A stretch of 64,000 nt of DNA, taken from contig NZ_MIJZ01000013.1 of NCBI RefSeq assembly GCF_001730285.1, positions 62,001 through 126,000 on the forward strand, given 5' to 3'. Shown in pieces: positions 1-8,816 of the stretch. The stretch's first letter is position 1; each line of letters begins with the position of its first letter. The translations under genes and the position numbers were made by a program. The DNA comes from Enterococcus ureasiticus (GTDB lineage: Bacteria > Bacillota > Bacilli > Lactobacillales > Enterococcaceae). The notes below the pieces were generated by a model, which did no database searches, was not told the origin of the DNA, and saw nothing but the letters and a program-made list of their open reading frames with translations.

Positions 1-98
1 ACCTGAACCTTATTCTCATTTGGCAAAATATAGATATCCTGTATGCATTCCTTCATCCCCCATTCGATTAACCCCATAGAAAGCTCTTTAATATCCAT
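1..98 (-). CDS. comGA: ComGA, competence pilus assembly ATPase (5' end only)
   Basis: Only the first 32 codons are inside the window; the gene continues leftwards past base 1. The start ATG is at 98-96, preceded by a GGAGGGAAG ribosome site. The visible N terminus contains IQDIYILP, which matches the start of ComGA proteins of lactic acid bacteria, where (V/I)QDIYI(L/V)P is a recurring signature. ComGA is the cytoplasmic traffic ATPase that powers assembly of the type IV-like competence pseudopilus. The Walker motifs lie outside the window, so the call rests on the N-terminal signature only. Confidence 0.72.
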   Translation of the reverse strand, partial: MDIKELSMGLIEWGMKECIQDIYILPNENKVQ

Positions 99-147
99 TT
101 TCTTCCCTCCTTATAATAAAATACGCAGTTAAATTGAAAAATAGTGT

Positions 148-195
148 AAAAAAAGAGGATGAAGCAAAACTAAAGAACAGTTTTGCTTCATCCTC
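148..195 (-). terminator. Rho-independent terminator
   Basis: A perfect 17-bp inverted repeat (155-171 with 179-195, 7-nt loop) is followed on the minus strand by seven T residues (154-148). It ends the putative small RNA of 148-356 just upstream of comGA, so that RNA is unlikely to be a comG leader unless the terminator is regulated. Confidence 0.85.
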
Positions 196-356
196 TAAAA
201 CCACCTAAATGGTGAGAAATATTGTTTTTTTCTAAACACTAGCTATTTATCAGTTTTTAAAATGAAAATAAAGCTGCAAATGTTGAAAATCAACACTTAC
301 AGCTTTACCAAGAGTTCTGATGCACTATCTTCCCCAAAATAGTTTATCGTTTTGAT
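148..356 (-). ncRNA. Putative small RNA, about 200 nt
   Basis: A minus-strand TATAAT (363-368 on the plus strand) is followed about 200 nt later by a strong terminator, and no ORF with a ribosome site lies between. Inside is a long hairpin: GCTG/CAGC arms around a TGTTGA/TCAACA stem at about 268-306. The unit looks like an independent non-coding RNA between comGA and the APC permease. Its size and promoter-hairpin-terminator layout would fit several families, including 6S-like RNAs, but I could not confirm any family. The -35 region is weak. Confidence 0.45.
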
Positions 357-423
357 ATATCTATTATACTAAAAATTTGACCAGAATAACTTTCAGAAAT
401 TGTTAATTTTATTAAAATTTTTG

Positions 424-493
424 AGAAAAAGTAGCTCTTGCTCAAAAGGGTTAAGCAAGAGCACTGCTTTATCTAGTGATAAAGACTTAGATC
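424..493 (-). ncRNA. Putative small RNA, about 65-70 nt
   Basis: On the minus strand an extended -10 element (TGGTATAAT; TATAAT at plus positions 500-505) lies about 40 bp before a 9-bp GC-rich hairpin (434-442 with 454-462), which is followed by TACTTTTTC. The stretch between holds no start codon with a ribosome site. It is either a very short independent RNA or the terminator region of a convergent unit. It lies directly 3' of the APC permease gene, so the hairpin may also serve as that gene's terminator. Confidence 0.35.
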
Positions 494-578
494 ACCTTTA
501 TTATACCAAATAATCTTTGATGTTTTTCTCAATATCTTAGTCTAAAGTGATAAATTTTTGACAATAAATGAAAATTAT

Positions 579-1907
579 TTAATCTTTAATGCTTTTATTT
601 TTTTGATTCATCAGATAGACTGGAACTCCTAGCAAGGTCACTCCAATTCCAATACTAGCCAATAGTGTTTGCGTAAACAACGTAGTAACCAAAATAAATA
701 ATCCTCCGAAGATCGCTATAATGGGAATAACTGGATAAAAAGGCACCTTATAAGGACGATTTAGCTCTGGTTCTTTTTTTCTTAGAATCAACACTGCAGA
801 AAAAATCAATAAACTAAACAGCCACATAACAAAAACTAACATATCCGTTAATAAATCAAAACTTCCTAAAAACATCATGATTGCGGCAATGCCAAATTGA
901 ACGATTCCTGCAATATATGGAACAACAAATCTTTTGGATAATTTTTGAAATTGTTTGCTAAAAGGAATCATCTCTTCTAATGCTAATGCATAAGGAACTC
1001 GAATTCCTGTCATCGTGTATCCATTTAACGCCCCATATACAGAGATTAAAATACCTATTGTCACTAACTTCCCGCCAAACGAACCAAAAATTTGATTTGA
1101 AGCGTCTGAAGCTGCATTTAAATTTCCAGAAAGTTGTTCAATCGGTAATGTTTTAAGAAAAACCAAATTGATCAAAACATATACAATTGTAATAAACGTC
1201 AATCCTAAAAAAATCGCCTTTGGTAAATCTTTTTCTGGCCGTTTCATTTCACCTGCTACAGCCCCAACACCTAACCAGCCATCATAAGCAAACATAGTTG
1301 CTAGTAAGGAACCGCTAAGTGCTTGGATAAAACTGCCATCTCCACCAGCTTTTATAGGAAATAATGACACTTCAACATTTTCCGGTATAAAAAGTCCTAC
1401 CAATACGATTAAAGCAATTGGGATCATTTTTACAATCAATGTGACTGATTGTAAATTCGAAGCCGTTTTAGTTCCTAACAGATTGATTAGAGTCACACTT
1501 AACCCTGTTCCCAAAGCTACTGGCAAAAGAAAATCATTCGATAAATGAAATAAGTGAATAAATTGTGTACTAAAAATAATCGATAAAGCTGCAATATTAG
1601 CTGGAAAATAAATCACACTTTGTGCCCAACCAAGTAAAAAACCAGGTAGCTTTCCATAAGTATATTCAATATATTTAACAGCTCCACCCGTTTTTGGAAT
1701 TGCTGTAGCTAATTCAGCACTAGTCAAACCTGCACATAAGGTTAAAATACCACCTAATATCCAAGCAAAAATCGTTAAACTTGATGATTGAGCAAAACTA
1801 ACCACACTTGCTGTTTTAAAAAAGACTCCCGCACCAATAACCGTACCCATAACTGTTGAAAAAGCGCCAAACAAAGAAATTTCACGCTTTAACTGATTCT
1901 CCCCCAT
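579..1907 (-). CDS. APC-family amino-acid permease, SteT-like
   Basis: A 442-residue integral membrane protein with about 12 hydrophobic segments and the APC-family beginning: a charged KREISLF stretch, then GTVIGAGVFFK in the first helix. The conserved loop FAYDGWLGVGAVAGEMKRPEK (about 207-227) and the C-terminal GVPVY are very like Bacillus subtilis SteT, a serine/threonine exchanger of the LAT-like group. It probably carries a neutral amino acid across the membrane by exchange or proton coupling; the substrate cannot be read from the sequence. It is monocistronic, with its own promoter at 1943-1970. Confidence 0.82.
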   Translation of the reverse strand: MGENQLKREISLFGAFSTVMGTVIGAGVFFKTASVVSFAQSSSLTIFAWILGGILTLCAGLTSAELATAIPKTGGAVKYIEYTYGKLPGFLLGWAQSVIYFPANIAALSIIFSTQFIHLFHLSNDFLLPVALGTGLSVTLINLLGTKTASNLQSVTLIVKMIPIALIVLVGLFIPENVEVSLFPIKAGGDGSFIQALSGSLLATMFAYDGWLGVGAVAGEMKRPEKDLPKAIFLGLTFITIVYVLINLVFLKTLPIEQLSGNLNAASDASNQIFGSFGGKLVTIGILISVYGALNGYTMTGIRVPYALALEEMIPFSKQFQKLSKRFVVPYIAGIVQFGIAAIMMFLGSFDLLTDMLVFVMWLFSLLIFSAVLILRKKEPELNRPYKVPFYPVIPIIAIFGGLFILVTTLFTQTLLASIGIGVTLLGVPVYLMNQKNKSIKD

Positions 1908-1942
1908 ACTCGTCCTCTTTCTCTCTTTTAAGTTATTTTTCT

Positions 1943-1970
1943 AGTATAACTTTTCTAAGTTTAAATTCAA
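1943..1970 (-). promoter_or_regulatory. SigA-type promoter of the APC permease
   Basis: On the minus strand, -35 TTGAAT (1970-1965), a 16-bp spacer and -10 TATACT (1948-1943) lie about 35 bp upstream of the permease start codon. Confidence 0.6.
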
Positions 1971-1993
1971 GTGATTCACAAATTAAAACACAA

Positions 1994-2035
1994 AAACGTG
2001 CAGATAAAGTCTTTATCAGACTTATCTGCACGTTT
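1994..2035 (-). terminator. Terminator of the ula operon
   Basis: A stem of about 17 bp with one bulge (1994-2011 with 2019-2035) is followed on the minus strand by a T-rich run (GTTTTTGTGTTTT). It lies about 20 bp past the ulaF stop codon and upstream of the APC permease promoter. Confidence 0.8.
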
Positions 2036-2054
2036 AAATGAACCCAATTTATTT

Positions 2055-2765
2055 TTAAATTTGTCCATAATAGGCATTTGCACCATGTTTTCTAAAATAA
2101 TGCTTATCTAAAAGATATTGTGGAATTGGCAGAACTGTATCATTTACGACTTCTGTTACTGCCGCCATCTCAGCTATCTCGTCTAAAACAATACTATTTT
2201 CTACAGCTTTTTGAGGCGTTTGTCCCCATGTAAAAGGCCCGTGCCCATAAACTAACACCCCTGGAACAGCTAAAGGATCAATATTTTTTTCCTTAAATGT
2301 TTCTACAATCACGTTTCCAGTCTCAAGTTCGTAAGCTGAAGAAACTTCTTTCGATGTTAATTGACGAGTACAAGGAACAACACCATAAAACGTATCTGCG
2401 TGAGTGGTACCATATGCCGGTATTTCTCGACCAGCTTGTGCCCACATTACTGCATTTTTTGAATGTGTATGTACCACTGAATTAATTTCTTTGAATGCTT
2501 TGTATAATTCAACATGGGTAGCTAAATCAGAAGACGGCTTCAATTTCCCTTCCAATACCTCACCATTTAAGTCAGTCACAACCATATCGCACGCTTTCAT
2601 TGTACTATAAGGAACGCCGCTTGGCTTGATAACGATTAGTCCTGAATCTCTATTGATTTCACTGACATTTCCCCATGTGAGCTTGACCAAACCAGCCTCT
2701 GGCAGAGCTAAGTTTGCAGTAAAAACTCGTTCTTTCATCTCTTGGATCAATACTTTAGTTGTCAA
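2055..2765 (-). CDS. ulaF: L-ribulose-5-phosphate 4-epimerase (ascorbate pathway)
   Basis: A 236-residue class II aldolase/epimerase that converts L-ribulose 5-phosphate to D-xylulose 5-phosphate, the last step of ascorbate catabolism before the pentose phosphate pathway. Visible family features are WGNVSE, IKPSGVPY, the zinc ligand region VVHTHSKNAVMWAQ, GTTHAD and the C-terminal HGANAYYGQ. It is close to E. coli UlaF/AraD (about 228-231 residues). The chosen start is TTG at 2765, because GGAGG lies 9 nt upstream; the alternative ATG nine codons in has only a weak ribosome site. It overlaps the end of ulaE by 11 bp, suggesting translational coupling. It is the last gene of the ula operon. 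Confidence 0.93.
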   Translation of the reverse strand: MTTKVLIQEMKERVFTANLALPEAGLVKLTWGNVSEINRDSGLIVIKPSGVPYSTMKACDMVVTDLNGEVLEGKLKPSSDLATHVELYKAFKEINSVVHTHSKNAVMWAQAGREIPAYGTTHADTFYGVVPCTRQLTSKEVSSAYELETGNVIVETFKEKNIDPLAVPGVLVYGHGPFTWGQTPQKAVENSIVLDEIAEMAAVTEVVNDTVLPIPQYLLDKHYFRKHGANAYYGQI

Positions 2766-3615
2766 TATAGCCGGCCTCCTTTAGATATGGGAACAGAAAT
2801 GCCTTTGCTTGTTCTATTTCTTTTTCAGGTGTTTCGCTATTTTCACTCCACATTTCGATTAAAAATGGGCCAGCATACTCCAAGCGTTTCAAGGTTTTAA
2901 GACAACCTAAAAAATCGACACAGCCGGCACCAAATGGAACTTCTTTAAATTTCCCGGCAAACTGTTCAGTTACAGCTAAGGTATCTTTCAAATGAATCGC
3001 AGAAATCTGATCGATCCCGATTTCTAACTCATAACCAACATCGTTTTCTGGCCATGCTGATAAATTACCGAGATCAGGATATACTTGTAAGTAAGGCGAA
3101 CGAATTTGTTCTTTGATCTTTAAAAATTTAGAGATAGAATTCATAAATGGATCATCCATGATTTCTATTGATAAAACGATTTCCTTTGAGGCAGCTAGTG
3201 CTACCGCTTTTTTTAGATTTTCTATAAAATATTCCCTTGATGTCAGAGTTTTAGTCTCATAATAGACATCATAGCCTGCTAATTGAATCGTGCGTACACC
3301 CAAATCAGAGGCTAAATTTATAGCTTTTTCCATTAACATCAGAGCAACTACTCGTTTCTCTTGATCTTCAGAGCCAAAAGGAAAACGCCGATGTCCACTT
3401 AAACAGATTGATAGTATCTTTATATCTGTTTCATGGATTGCTTCTCTCACTTCTTTACGCTCTGCATTTGTCCAGTCTAATCTTTTGAGGCGTTCATCGG
3501 TTTCGTCGATAGACATTTCAATAAAATCAAATCCCAACTTCTTTGTAAGTAATAGGCGCTCTTTCCAACTAATGTTTTTAGGAAGTGCCTTCTCGTAGAT
3601 TCCTAATGTAGTCAT
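2755..3615 (-). CDS. ulaE: L-xylulose-5-phosphate 3-epimerase
   Basis: A TIM-barrel sugar-phosphate epimerase of about 286 residues (E. coli UlaE has 284) that converts L-xylulose 5-phosphate to L-ribulose 5-phosphate. Visible features are GIYEKALP at the N terminus, the first-strand region GFDFIEMSIDETDERL, IQLAGYDVYYE, the metal ligand region YPDLGNLSAW and the C-terminal FLIEMWSE. The start is placed at ATG 3615, which has GGGGGT at good spacing; longer versions would need TTG 3630 inside the end of ulaD. It lies between ulaD (5 bp gap) and ulaF (overlap) and is read as part of the same transcript. Confidence 0.92.
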   Translation of the reverse strand: MTTLGIYEKALPKNISWKERLLLTKKLGFDFIEMSIDETDERLKRLDWTNAERKEVREAIHETDIKILSICLSGHRRFPFGSEDQEKRVVALMLMEKAINLASDLGVRTIQLAGYDVYYETKTLTSREYFIENLKKAVALAASKEIVLSIEIMDDPFMNSISKFLKIKEQIRSPYLQVYPDLGNLSAWPENDVGYELEIGIDQISAIHLKDTLAVTEQFAGKFKEVPFGAGCVDFLGCLKTLKRLEYAGPFLIEMWSENSETPEKEIEQAKAFLFPYLKEAGYIDN

Positions 3616-3620
3616 CAACT

Positions 3621-4259
3621 TTACCCCCAAATTCGTTTTATTTCATCTTGAAAATCCTGTGCCGCTTTTTTAGGATTGGCAGAAGCTGTAATACCTCGAC
3701 CTGTAATAAACGTATATACATCAAGATCTTTGAATAATTTTAATGTTTCCACGTCTAATCCGCCAGTGACTGAAACTCTGAAACCCATCTCAATCAATTT
3801 TTTTACTTTTTCTAAATCTTTTTCTCCCCAAGTTTCCCCTGCTAAAAGTGCATCTCGGCTTTGATGATAAATCGCCTGGGAGATACCCGCATCCAACCAT
3901 TTTTGTGCCTGCTCGTATGTCCAGTCTCCATATAATTCAACTTGAACTTCTTCAACTTCTTTCGCTGCTGCTTTCATGGTTGGAATCGTTGCACAACAAA
4001 TGACTGTCATCCAATCTGCCCCAGCATCACGACAGTTTTTTGCCACCGTTCCGCCAGCATCAGCACATTTTGTATCTGCAACTACTTTTTTGTCAGGATA
4101 CAATGCTCGAATACAGCGAACGGCTTCTGCCCCTGCTTGCAAGCAAAGAATCGTTCCAACTTCCACGATATCCACGATTTCACCAACTGAAACCACATCT
4201 TTGATTGCACTAGGTAAATCTGAATGGTCTAATGCTACCTGTAAATTTGGTCTACTCAT
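3621..4259 (-). CDS. ulaD: 3-keto-L-gulonate-6-phosphate decarboxylase
   Basis: A 212-residue member of the orotidine-phosphate decarboxylase superfamily. It removes CO2 from 3-keto-L-gulonate 6-phosphate to give L-xylulose 5-phosphate. Conserved pieces are LQVALDHSDL at the N terminus, the catalytic VVADTKCADAG (in this family the D-x-K-x-x-D metal/active-site motif) and VTGGLDVETL with ITGRGITAS near the C terminus, which bind phosphate. It sits in the middle of the ula operon, directly before ulaE, which uses its product. Confidence 0.94.
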   Translation of the reverse strand: MSRPNLQVALDHSDLPSAIKDVVSVGEIVDIVEVGTILCLQAGAEAVRCIRALYPDKKVVADTKCADAGGTVAKNCRDAGADWMTVICCATIPTMKAAAKEVEEVQVELYGDWTYEQAQKWLDAGISQAIYHQSRDALLAGETWGEKDLEKVKKLIEMGFRVSVTGGLDVETLKLFKDLDVYTFITGRGITASANPKKAAQDFQDEIKRIWG

Positions 4260-4332
4260 TTACTTCTCTCCTTACTCTTTATCCATAATCGTCAGGATGG
4301 ACAGCTTTTCCACCCTGACTAGGTCTACTAAA

Positions 4333-4632
4333 TTATTTAAATTTGGCAGCTAACTCTGTTTCTTGCACACGTTCACTGATTTCTTTAGCAGACATGACAT
4401 TTTTTACGCCGACGACTGTGATCCCTTTTTTCTTAGCATCATCAAACATATTTAGAAAATTCATTGGACAAAATACAACATCGTATTGTCCTGCGGTACT
4501 TTTTCCTTCCGAAATTGCACAATGGTGAATATTGGTAATATTAAATCCTAATTCTTTCAATGCCTTTTCAACACTCTTTTTCATCATTAAACTTGTTCCT
4601 GATCCATTTGCACATGATACTAATACTCTCAT
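4333..4632 (-). CDS. ulaB: Ascorbate PTS enzyme IIB
   Basis: A 99-residue cytoplasmic phosphotransferase protein. The N-terminal VSCANGSGTSLMMK places the phosphorylated cysteine at residue 8, as in the lactose/ascorbate-type IIB fold. It receives phosphate from UlaC and passes it to ascorbate during transport by UlaA. Its length matches E. coli UlaB (about 101). It lies downstream of ulaA with a 175-bp gap, which holds no gene I can see. Confidence 0.9.
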   Translation of the reverse strand: MRVLVSCANGSGTSLMMKKSVEKALKELGFNITNIHHCAISEGKSTAGQYDVVFCPMNFLNMFDDAKKKGITVVGVKNVMSAKEISERVQETELAAKFK

Positions 4633-4807
4633 TTTAATTTCCTCCTAAATTTGAAAACATAGTAGGCACGTAGAAAAACAGGAAAAAATGCTCGAGACGT
4701 TCTTTGTCCCATTTATTTTTTATCTTTTTCTCGAAACCCTCACTCCTTAAAGCATTAGCTCTTAGGAATTGATGACATTGAAGCAAATCCAACACAGCTA
4801 GATAATG

Positions 4808-6286
4808 TTACGCACCTTTGGCCGCCATTTTTTTCACATATTCATCATAATCTTCAGCAATCAAGAAATACCCTTCTGGATTGGCTCTATACTGTAATTG
4901 CGGAATTGCCAGCAGGATAATCACCACCAAAGCAACACCAAAATAACCCAAATATTTCATTAACAACGTCATTACTGGCCAAACGGTTGCCCAATCAAAC
5001 ATGCCAATATAGCCGCCGTACTGTGATAACCCGATAAATGCTGCTATCAAAGCAGACCCTAACACTTGAATCACACCTGAAATAAATGGGAAAATGCAAG
5101 CTGCTTTAAATCCACCACGATTATTTGCGTAAACCGCAATCACCGCATTATCAAAGAATAGTGGAATGAATCCTGCAATAACAATCACTGGCGATTTAAA
5201 TAGAATCAATAACCCGATTGTTATAAACTGCCCTAAAGCACCAAACAAAAATCCAATCGTCACGGCATTTGGTGAACCAAAACCAAAAGTCGCAGCTACA
5301 TCAATCCCAGGGACTGCACCAGGTAATAAGGTATTCGATATTCCTTGGAAGGACTCAGTTAACTCGGAAACGAAGGTTCGAACCCCTAATTGCAAAATAG
5401 CTAGGAAAACTGCAAAGTATAATGCTGTTTGTAAAATATAGAAAAAGAAACTTTGCCCTTCCACCATGAACCCTGCATCAATTAGATAAGCAGGTCCTAA
5501 TACAACTAAAATAATGCCAAAGAAAAAGAGCATCAAGATTGATGTTGCAACCATATTCTCATTGAAAATCGACAAGAAACCTGGCAATTGTACATCTTCC
5601 AGTTTGCGATTATTTTTATCTTTTTTCATTTTTTCCGCTAGTCGAGCAAAGATATAAACACCAAACATCTGTTGATGGGCAATTGCAAAGCCCGCGCCTT
5701 CAGTCAAATCTTGCGTGATATCAACTGTTAAGTTTGAACCAACTGCCCAATAACAGCCTAAAATAAGTCCCATGATCAGCAATATTTGAATTTGTCCTAA
5801 ATTAGGAAAACAAAACAATAAAATCCAAAATGCTGTGGCGGCTTGTTGAATTTGAACATTCCCCGTTGTAAAAACCGCTCGCAACTTTGTATATTTTTTG
5901 AAACGAACCAATAAGATATTCATGACAAAGGCAATCAATAATAAAATCATCGTATCACTAAATGTCCGCCCAAAAGTTTCTTCAATTCCTGCTGTTACAG
6001 CATTTTGCCCAAAATAAGGATCAATGACCATCGCATCTAAATTGAAACGTTCTTTTAAACCAACTAGAATTGGCCGAAAATTATTAACTAAACCGCCTGA
6101 ACCAACAGTCAAAATCAAATAGCCAACTGTTGCTTTTAAAAAACCGGCAATACTTTCATACAAGGGCTTTTTGAGTAGAACATAGCCTAATAGAACTATA
6201 AACCCAATTAAAAATGCTGGTTGCGTCAAAATATTTGCAGCGAAATAATCCCAAATCCCCATCAGAAAATCTAATACTTGTGTCAT
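4808..6286 (-). CDS. ulaA: Ascorbate PTS enzyme IIC (permease)
   Basis: A 492-residue polytopic membrane protein of the UlaA (SgaT) family with about 11 hydrophobic segments. It imports L-ascorbate coupled to its phosphorylation. Family landmarks are GFLKATVGYLIL and GGLVNNFRPIL near the N terminus, the loop LTEGAGFAIAHQQMFGVY around residues 190-210, and GFIPLFFDNAVIAVYAN in the C-terminal half. It lies directly after ulaC (15 bp) and upstream of ulaB. Its length is close to the usual 465-480. Confidence 0.93.
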   Translation of the reverse strand: MTQVLDFLMGIWDYFAANILTQPAFLIGFIVLLGYVLLKKPLYESIAGFLKATVGYLILTVGSGGLVNNFRPILVGLKERFNLDAMVIDPYFGQNAVTAGIEETFGRTFSDTMILLLIAFVMNILLVRFKKYTKLRAVFTTGNVQIQQAATAFWILLFCFPNLGQIQILLIMGLILGCYWAVGSNLTVDITQDLTEGAGFAIAHQQMFGVYIFARLAEKMKKDKNNRKLEDVQLPGFLSIFNENMVATSILMLFFFGIILVVLGPAYLIDAGFMVEGQSFFFYILQTALYFAVFLAILQLGVRTFVSELTESFQGISNTLLPGAVPGIDVAATFGFGSPNAVTIGFLFGALGQFITIGLLILFKSPVIVIAGFIPLFFDNAVIAVYANNRGGFKAACIFPFISGVIQVLGSALIAAFIGLSQYGGYIGMFDWATVWPVMTLLMKYLGYFGVALVVIILLAIPQLQYRANPEGYFLIAEDYDEYVKKMAAKGA

Positions 6287-6301
6287 TTACTCCCCTTCTT
6301 T

Positions 6302-6760
6302 CTATCTATCAAAAGTTGCCATCACTTTTTTGTAATCCTCCATTGTCTTGATTGCCATCAATGCATCAATCAATCCATCAGTCATCAACATTTCTGATAA
6401 TTTCGAAATATTTTCTACATGCTCTTCACTGTTTTTAGCTGCTAATGTGAAAAATAAACATGCATTTTTGTCTGTATTCCCTTCTTCAAAAACAACATCT
6501 TGATTCATTTTTGTGAATGAAATCGCTGTTCCCAAAACACCCTGACTATCTTCTGAAGAATGCGGCATAGCGACACCTGGGACAATCACGATATATGGTC
6601 CATATTTTTGAACACATTCTATGATTTCATCTATATATTGTTGCGTGATGATATCTTTTTCTAGCAAGGTCTGACAACTCAGAGTAATCGCTTCTTCCCA
6701 ATTATCAGGTGTTTTCTCACAAAAACGGATCAACTCATTATCATAAAAATACTTTAGCAT
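6302..6760 (-). CDS. ulaC: Ascorbate PTS enzyme IIA
   Basis: A 152-residue PTS EIIA of the mannitol/fructose type. It takes phosphate from HPr and passes it to UlaB. The phosphorylated histidine is in VPGVAMPHSSEDSQGV (about residues 82-97), the usual A-M-P-H context. The N terminus carries the CEKTPDNWEEAI segment typical of UlaC. It lies 15 bp after the ulaG stop codon and 15 bp before ulaA. Confidence 0.9.
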   Translation of the reverse strand: MLKYFYDNELIRFCEKTPDNWEEAITLSCQTLLEKDIITQQYIDEIIECVQKYGPYIVIVPGVAMPHSSEDSQGVLGTAISFTKMNQDVVFEEGNTDKNACLFFTLAAKNSEEHVENISKLSEMLMTDGLIDALMAIKTMEDYKKVMATFDR

Positions 6761-6775
6761 CTACTTTCTCCCTTC

Positions 6776-7840
6776 TTATAAAAATGATGGAAACGGTGTA
6801 TCATTGTCTGTAGTAAAGACATCATCAAATCCACGATAGAAGTTGAATTCAAGTTTATCTTTATCATTTGGATACGTAAATTTCCCGCCAACCTGCCAAA
6901 TAAACGGTTTAAATTGATAGTTCAAACGATCTTTTTTAAATTTCCATATTTCTGTAATTTCTTTTGGATCAGCCATAAAGTTTGCCCAAATATCATAATG
7001 AACAGGGATAACAACCTTAGCATTCAACGATTCTGCCATACGCAACATATCGACTGAGGTCACTTTGTCCGTAATTCCCCGAGGATTTTCTCCATAAGCC
7101 CCTAAACACACATCGATTTTATGTTCATTGCCGTGTTTGGCAAACATATTTGAATAGTGAGAATCGCCCGCATGATAAATATTGCCGCCGCTTGTTTCAA
7201 ATAAATAATTAACTGCAATTTCATCCATATCTTGAGGTATTTTCCCTTTAAGTATCACTTCTGGGTCTTCACAAGTCACTAAAGCCGTTCTATCAAAAGC
7301 TTCTAATGCTACAATATCTACATCCTTGATCGAAACACGATCACCAGGTTTTACAATCGTTGTTTTAGCTTCTGGAATCCCCCACTTTAACCAAGTCTCA
7401 ACAACTTCTTTAGGTCCAATAAAACGTGCATTTGGGCAATTCTGATGAACTGCTGCTGCCGTATTGATATCTAAATGATCCGAATGGATATGGGTAACGA
7501 CCAAAGCATCAACCTCTTTGACTGCAAATGGATCGATGACAAAAGGCTGTGTTCTCAGATTAGGCTGCATATTTTCGCATCCACTCATCCGCATCATTTG
7601 ATGCCCTTTTTTCATTTTGCCATTGCCATGAGATCTCTTCCCTGTTCCACACCATAAATCACATAAAATGTTGGTTCCCTCATGTGACTTCAACCAAATT
7701 CCAGTACAACCTAACCACCACATAGAAACAGTTCCCACTTTGACTTCTTCTTGTTCGATTTCCTCATTTAAATACGTCCCCCATTCAGGAAAAGTACTCA
7801 AAACCCAGCTTTCTTTTGTTACATCATGAATTGTTGTCAT
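6776..7840 (-). CDS. ulaG: L-ascorbate-6-phosphate lactonase
   Basis: A metallo-beta-lactamase-fold hydrolase of 354 residues, the same length as E. coli UlaG. It opens the lactone of ascorbate 6-phosphate to 3-keto-L-gulonate 6-phosphate. Key features are [12 protein letters not shown], the metal-binding [18 protein letters not shown] and VIPVHYDIW. The start is set at ATG 7840 because GGAGGG lies 5 nt before it and the translation then aligns with the E. coli start; an upstream ATG would add 14 residues without a good ribosome site. It is the first gene of the operon and follows the promoter at 7881-7908. Confidence 0.95.
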   Translation of the reverse strand: MTTIHDVTKESWVLSTFPEWGTYLNEEIEQEEVKVGTVSMWWLGCTGIWLKSHEGTNILCDLWCGTGKRSHGNGKMKKGHQMMRMSGCENMQPNLRTQPFVIDPFAVKEVDALVVTHIHSDHLDINTAAAVHQNCPNARFIGPKEVVETWLKWGIPEAKTTIVKPGDRVSIKDVDIVALEAFDRTALVTCEDPEVILKGKIPQDMDEIAVNYLFETSGGNIYHAGDSHYSNMFAKHGNEHKIDVCLGAYGENPRGITDKVTSVDMLRMAESLNAKVVIPVHYDIWANFMADPKEITEIWKFKKDRLNYQFKPFIWQVGGKFTYPNDKDKLEFNFYRGFDDVFTTDNDTPFPSFL

Positions 7841-7880
7841 ATGATCCCTCCATATTGTCTCTATCTCAATTACACTTTTC

Positions 7881-7908
7881 ATTTTACAATATTTTAAACC
7901 GTTTTCAA
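7881..7908 (-). promoter_or_regulatory. ula operon promoter with overlapping CcpA (cre) site
   Basis: On the minus strand, -35 TTGAAA (7908-7903), a 16-bp spacer and -10 TAAAAT (7886-7881). The stretch TGAAAACGGTTTAA (7907-7894), which covers the -35 and spacer, is a near match to the catabolite-responsive element consensus. CcpA bound there would block RNA polymerase when a preferred sugar is present. That repression is inferred from position and consensus. Confidence 0.65.
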
Positions 7909-7912
7909 TCTA

Positions 7913-7953
7913 TTTATACGATCATTTAATAATTTTAAGAACGTTTATACGAT
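7913..7953. promoter_or_regulatory. Direct repeats, candidate operator for the ula regulator
   Basis: The 10-mer TTTATACGAT occurs at 7913-7922 and again at 7944-7953, 31 bp apart (about three helical turns), each followed by an AT-rich ATAAT. The pair sits just upstream of the ula -35 box and between the ula operon and the divergent regulator pair. This is where an activator or a looping DeoR-family repressor would be expected. Confidence 0.45.
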
Positions 7954-8036
7954 TAATAATATTTTTATAGGTCATAACATCTTTTTTTATGTTCATATAA
8001 CTTTTTTTATGATATAGTTTCGATGAGGTGAGGAAT

Positions 8037-8801
8037 ATGAAAAATTTCGTTTGGAAAAGTATCTACTTTGGGAAAAAAAGCTTTTTATGGATCGTTTATT
8101 TGTTGTTTGCTATCTATATTTTCTATCTAGTCACGAGCGCACAAGAACTCGGAGCAAAGCTGATTTTTGGCGGCTTAGGTGGTATCGTACTTAGTGTTGT
8201 TATTCTTTTTGAGTACTTAAAAACCATCTACGAAAAAATGATTTATGCTTTGACTGTTGATTGTGACTTAAAAAAAGCCATTGCTCTAAAAGAAACTTTA
8301 CAGAAAAAAGATTTGTTTAATGGCTTCAAACAGTCTATTATTATTTTTGACAGCTTACTTTTGTTAGACGAAGGAAATTATCACGTTTGTTTAGATCATT
8401 TACATAAAAATCAGCATTTCTTTCACTCTACATTAGATTACCTCTTCATCTATTATCATACGCAAATGTATTGCTTTTCTTTTTTAAACGATGAAGAAAA
8501 TTTAAATAGTTGTCTAGAAAGCTTGTTTAAGTTAAAAAATGTTAAAAAGAAGCAAATGCGTGGGTTGTTTTCATGGAACGAAATTGCAGGAATGAGATAT
8601 TTCCATCAAAATAGAAATAAAAAATGTTTAAGCGAATTAGATTTGATTGATAAGAACCGGTTAAATAACCGGGAATTAACTTATCTGTTGTATCTAAAGG
8701 GACAGTGTTTACTTAAACTAAATGAACTATCGGAAGGTCATCGTTCATTAAAAGAAGCAAAAGCGCTTGGAAATACACTTGCAGTTGCGCAAATGATTTA
8801 G
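8037..8801 (+). CDS. Membrane protein of unknown function, paired with DeoR regulator
   Basis: About 254 residues. Two hydrophobic segments near residues 15-35 and 42-62 are followed by a long, predominantly helical soluble part rich in Leu, Lys and His; spacing such as LYLKGQCLLKLNELSEGHRSL near the C terminus resembles tetratricopeptide helices. I do not recognise a family with a known role. The start is ATG 8037, preceded by GAGGTGAGG; a GTG at 8028 is possible but lies inside the ribosome site. It is divergent from the ula operon and 15 bp upstream of the DeoR gene, so the two are probably cotranscribed. Confidence 0.7.
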   Translation: MKNFVWKSIYFGKKSFLWIVYLLFAIYIFYLVTSAQELGAKLIFGGLGGIVLSVVILFEYLKTIYEKMIYALTVDCDLKKAIALKETLQKKDLFNGFKQSIIIFDSLLLLDEGNYHVCLDHLHKNQHFFHSTLDYLFIYYHTQMYCFSFLNDEENLNSCLESLFKLKNVKKKQMRGLFSWNEIAGMRYFHQNRNKKCLSELDLIDKNRLNNRELTYLLYLKGQCLLKLNELSEGHRSLKEAKALGNTLAVAQMI

Positions 8802-8816
8802 AAAGGAGGAATTTAA

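Noticed and set aside
148-356. Assignment of the RNA as 6S RNA
   Set aside because: The size and long central hairpin fit loosely, but I could not pair the ends into a convincing closing stem or recall the sequence; left as an unnamed RNA.
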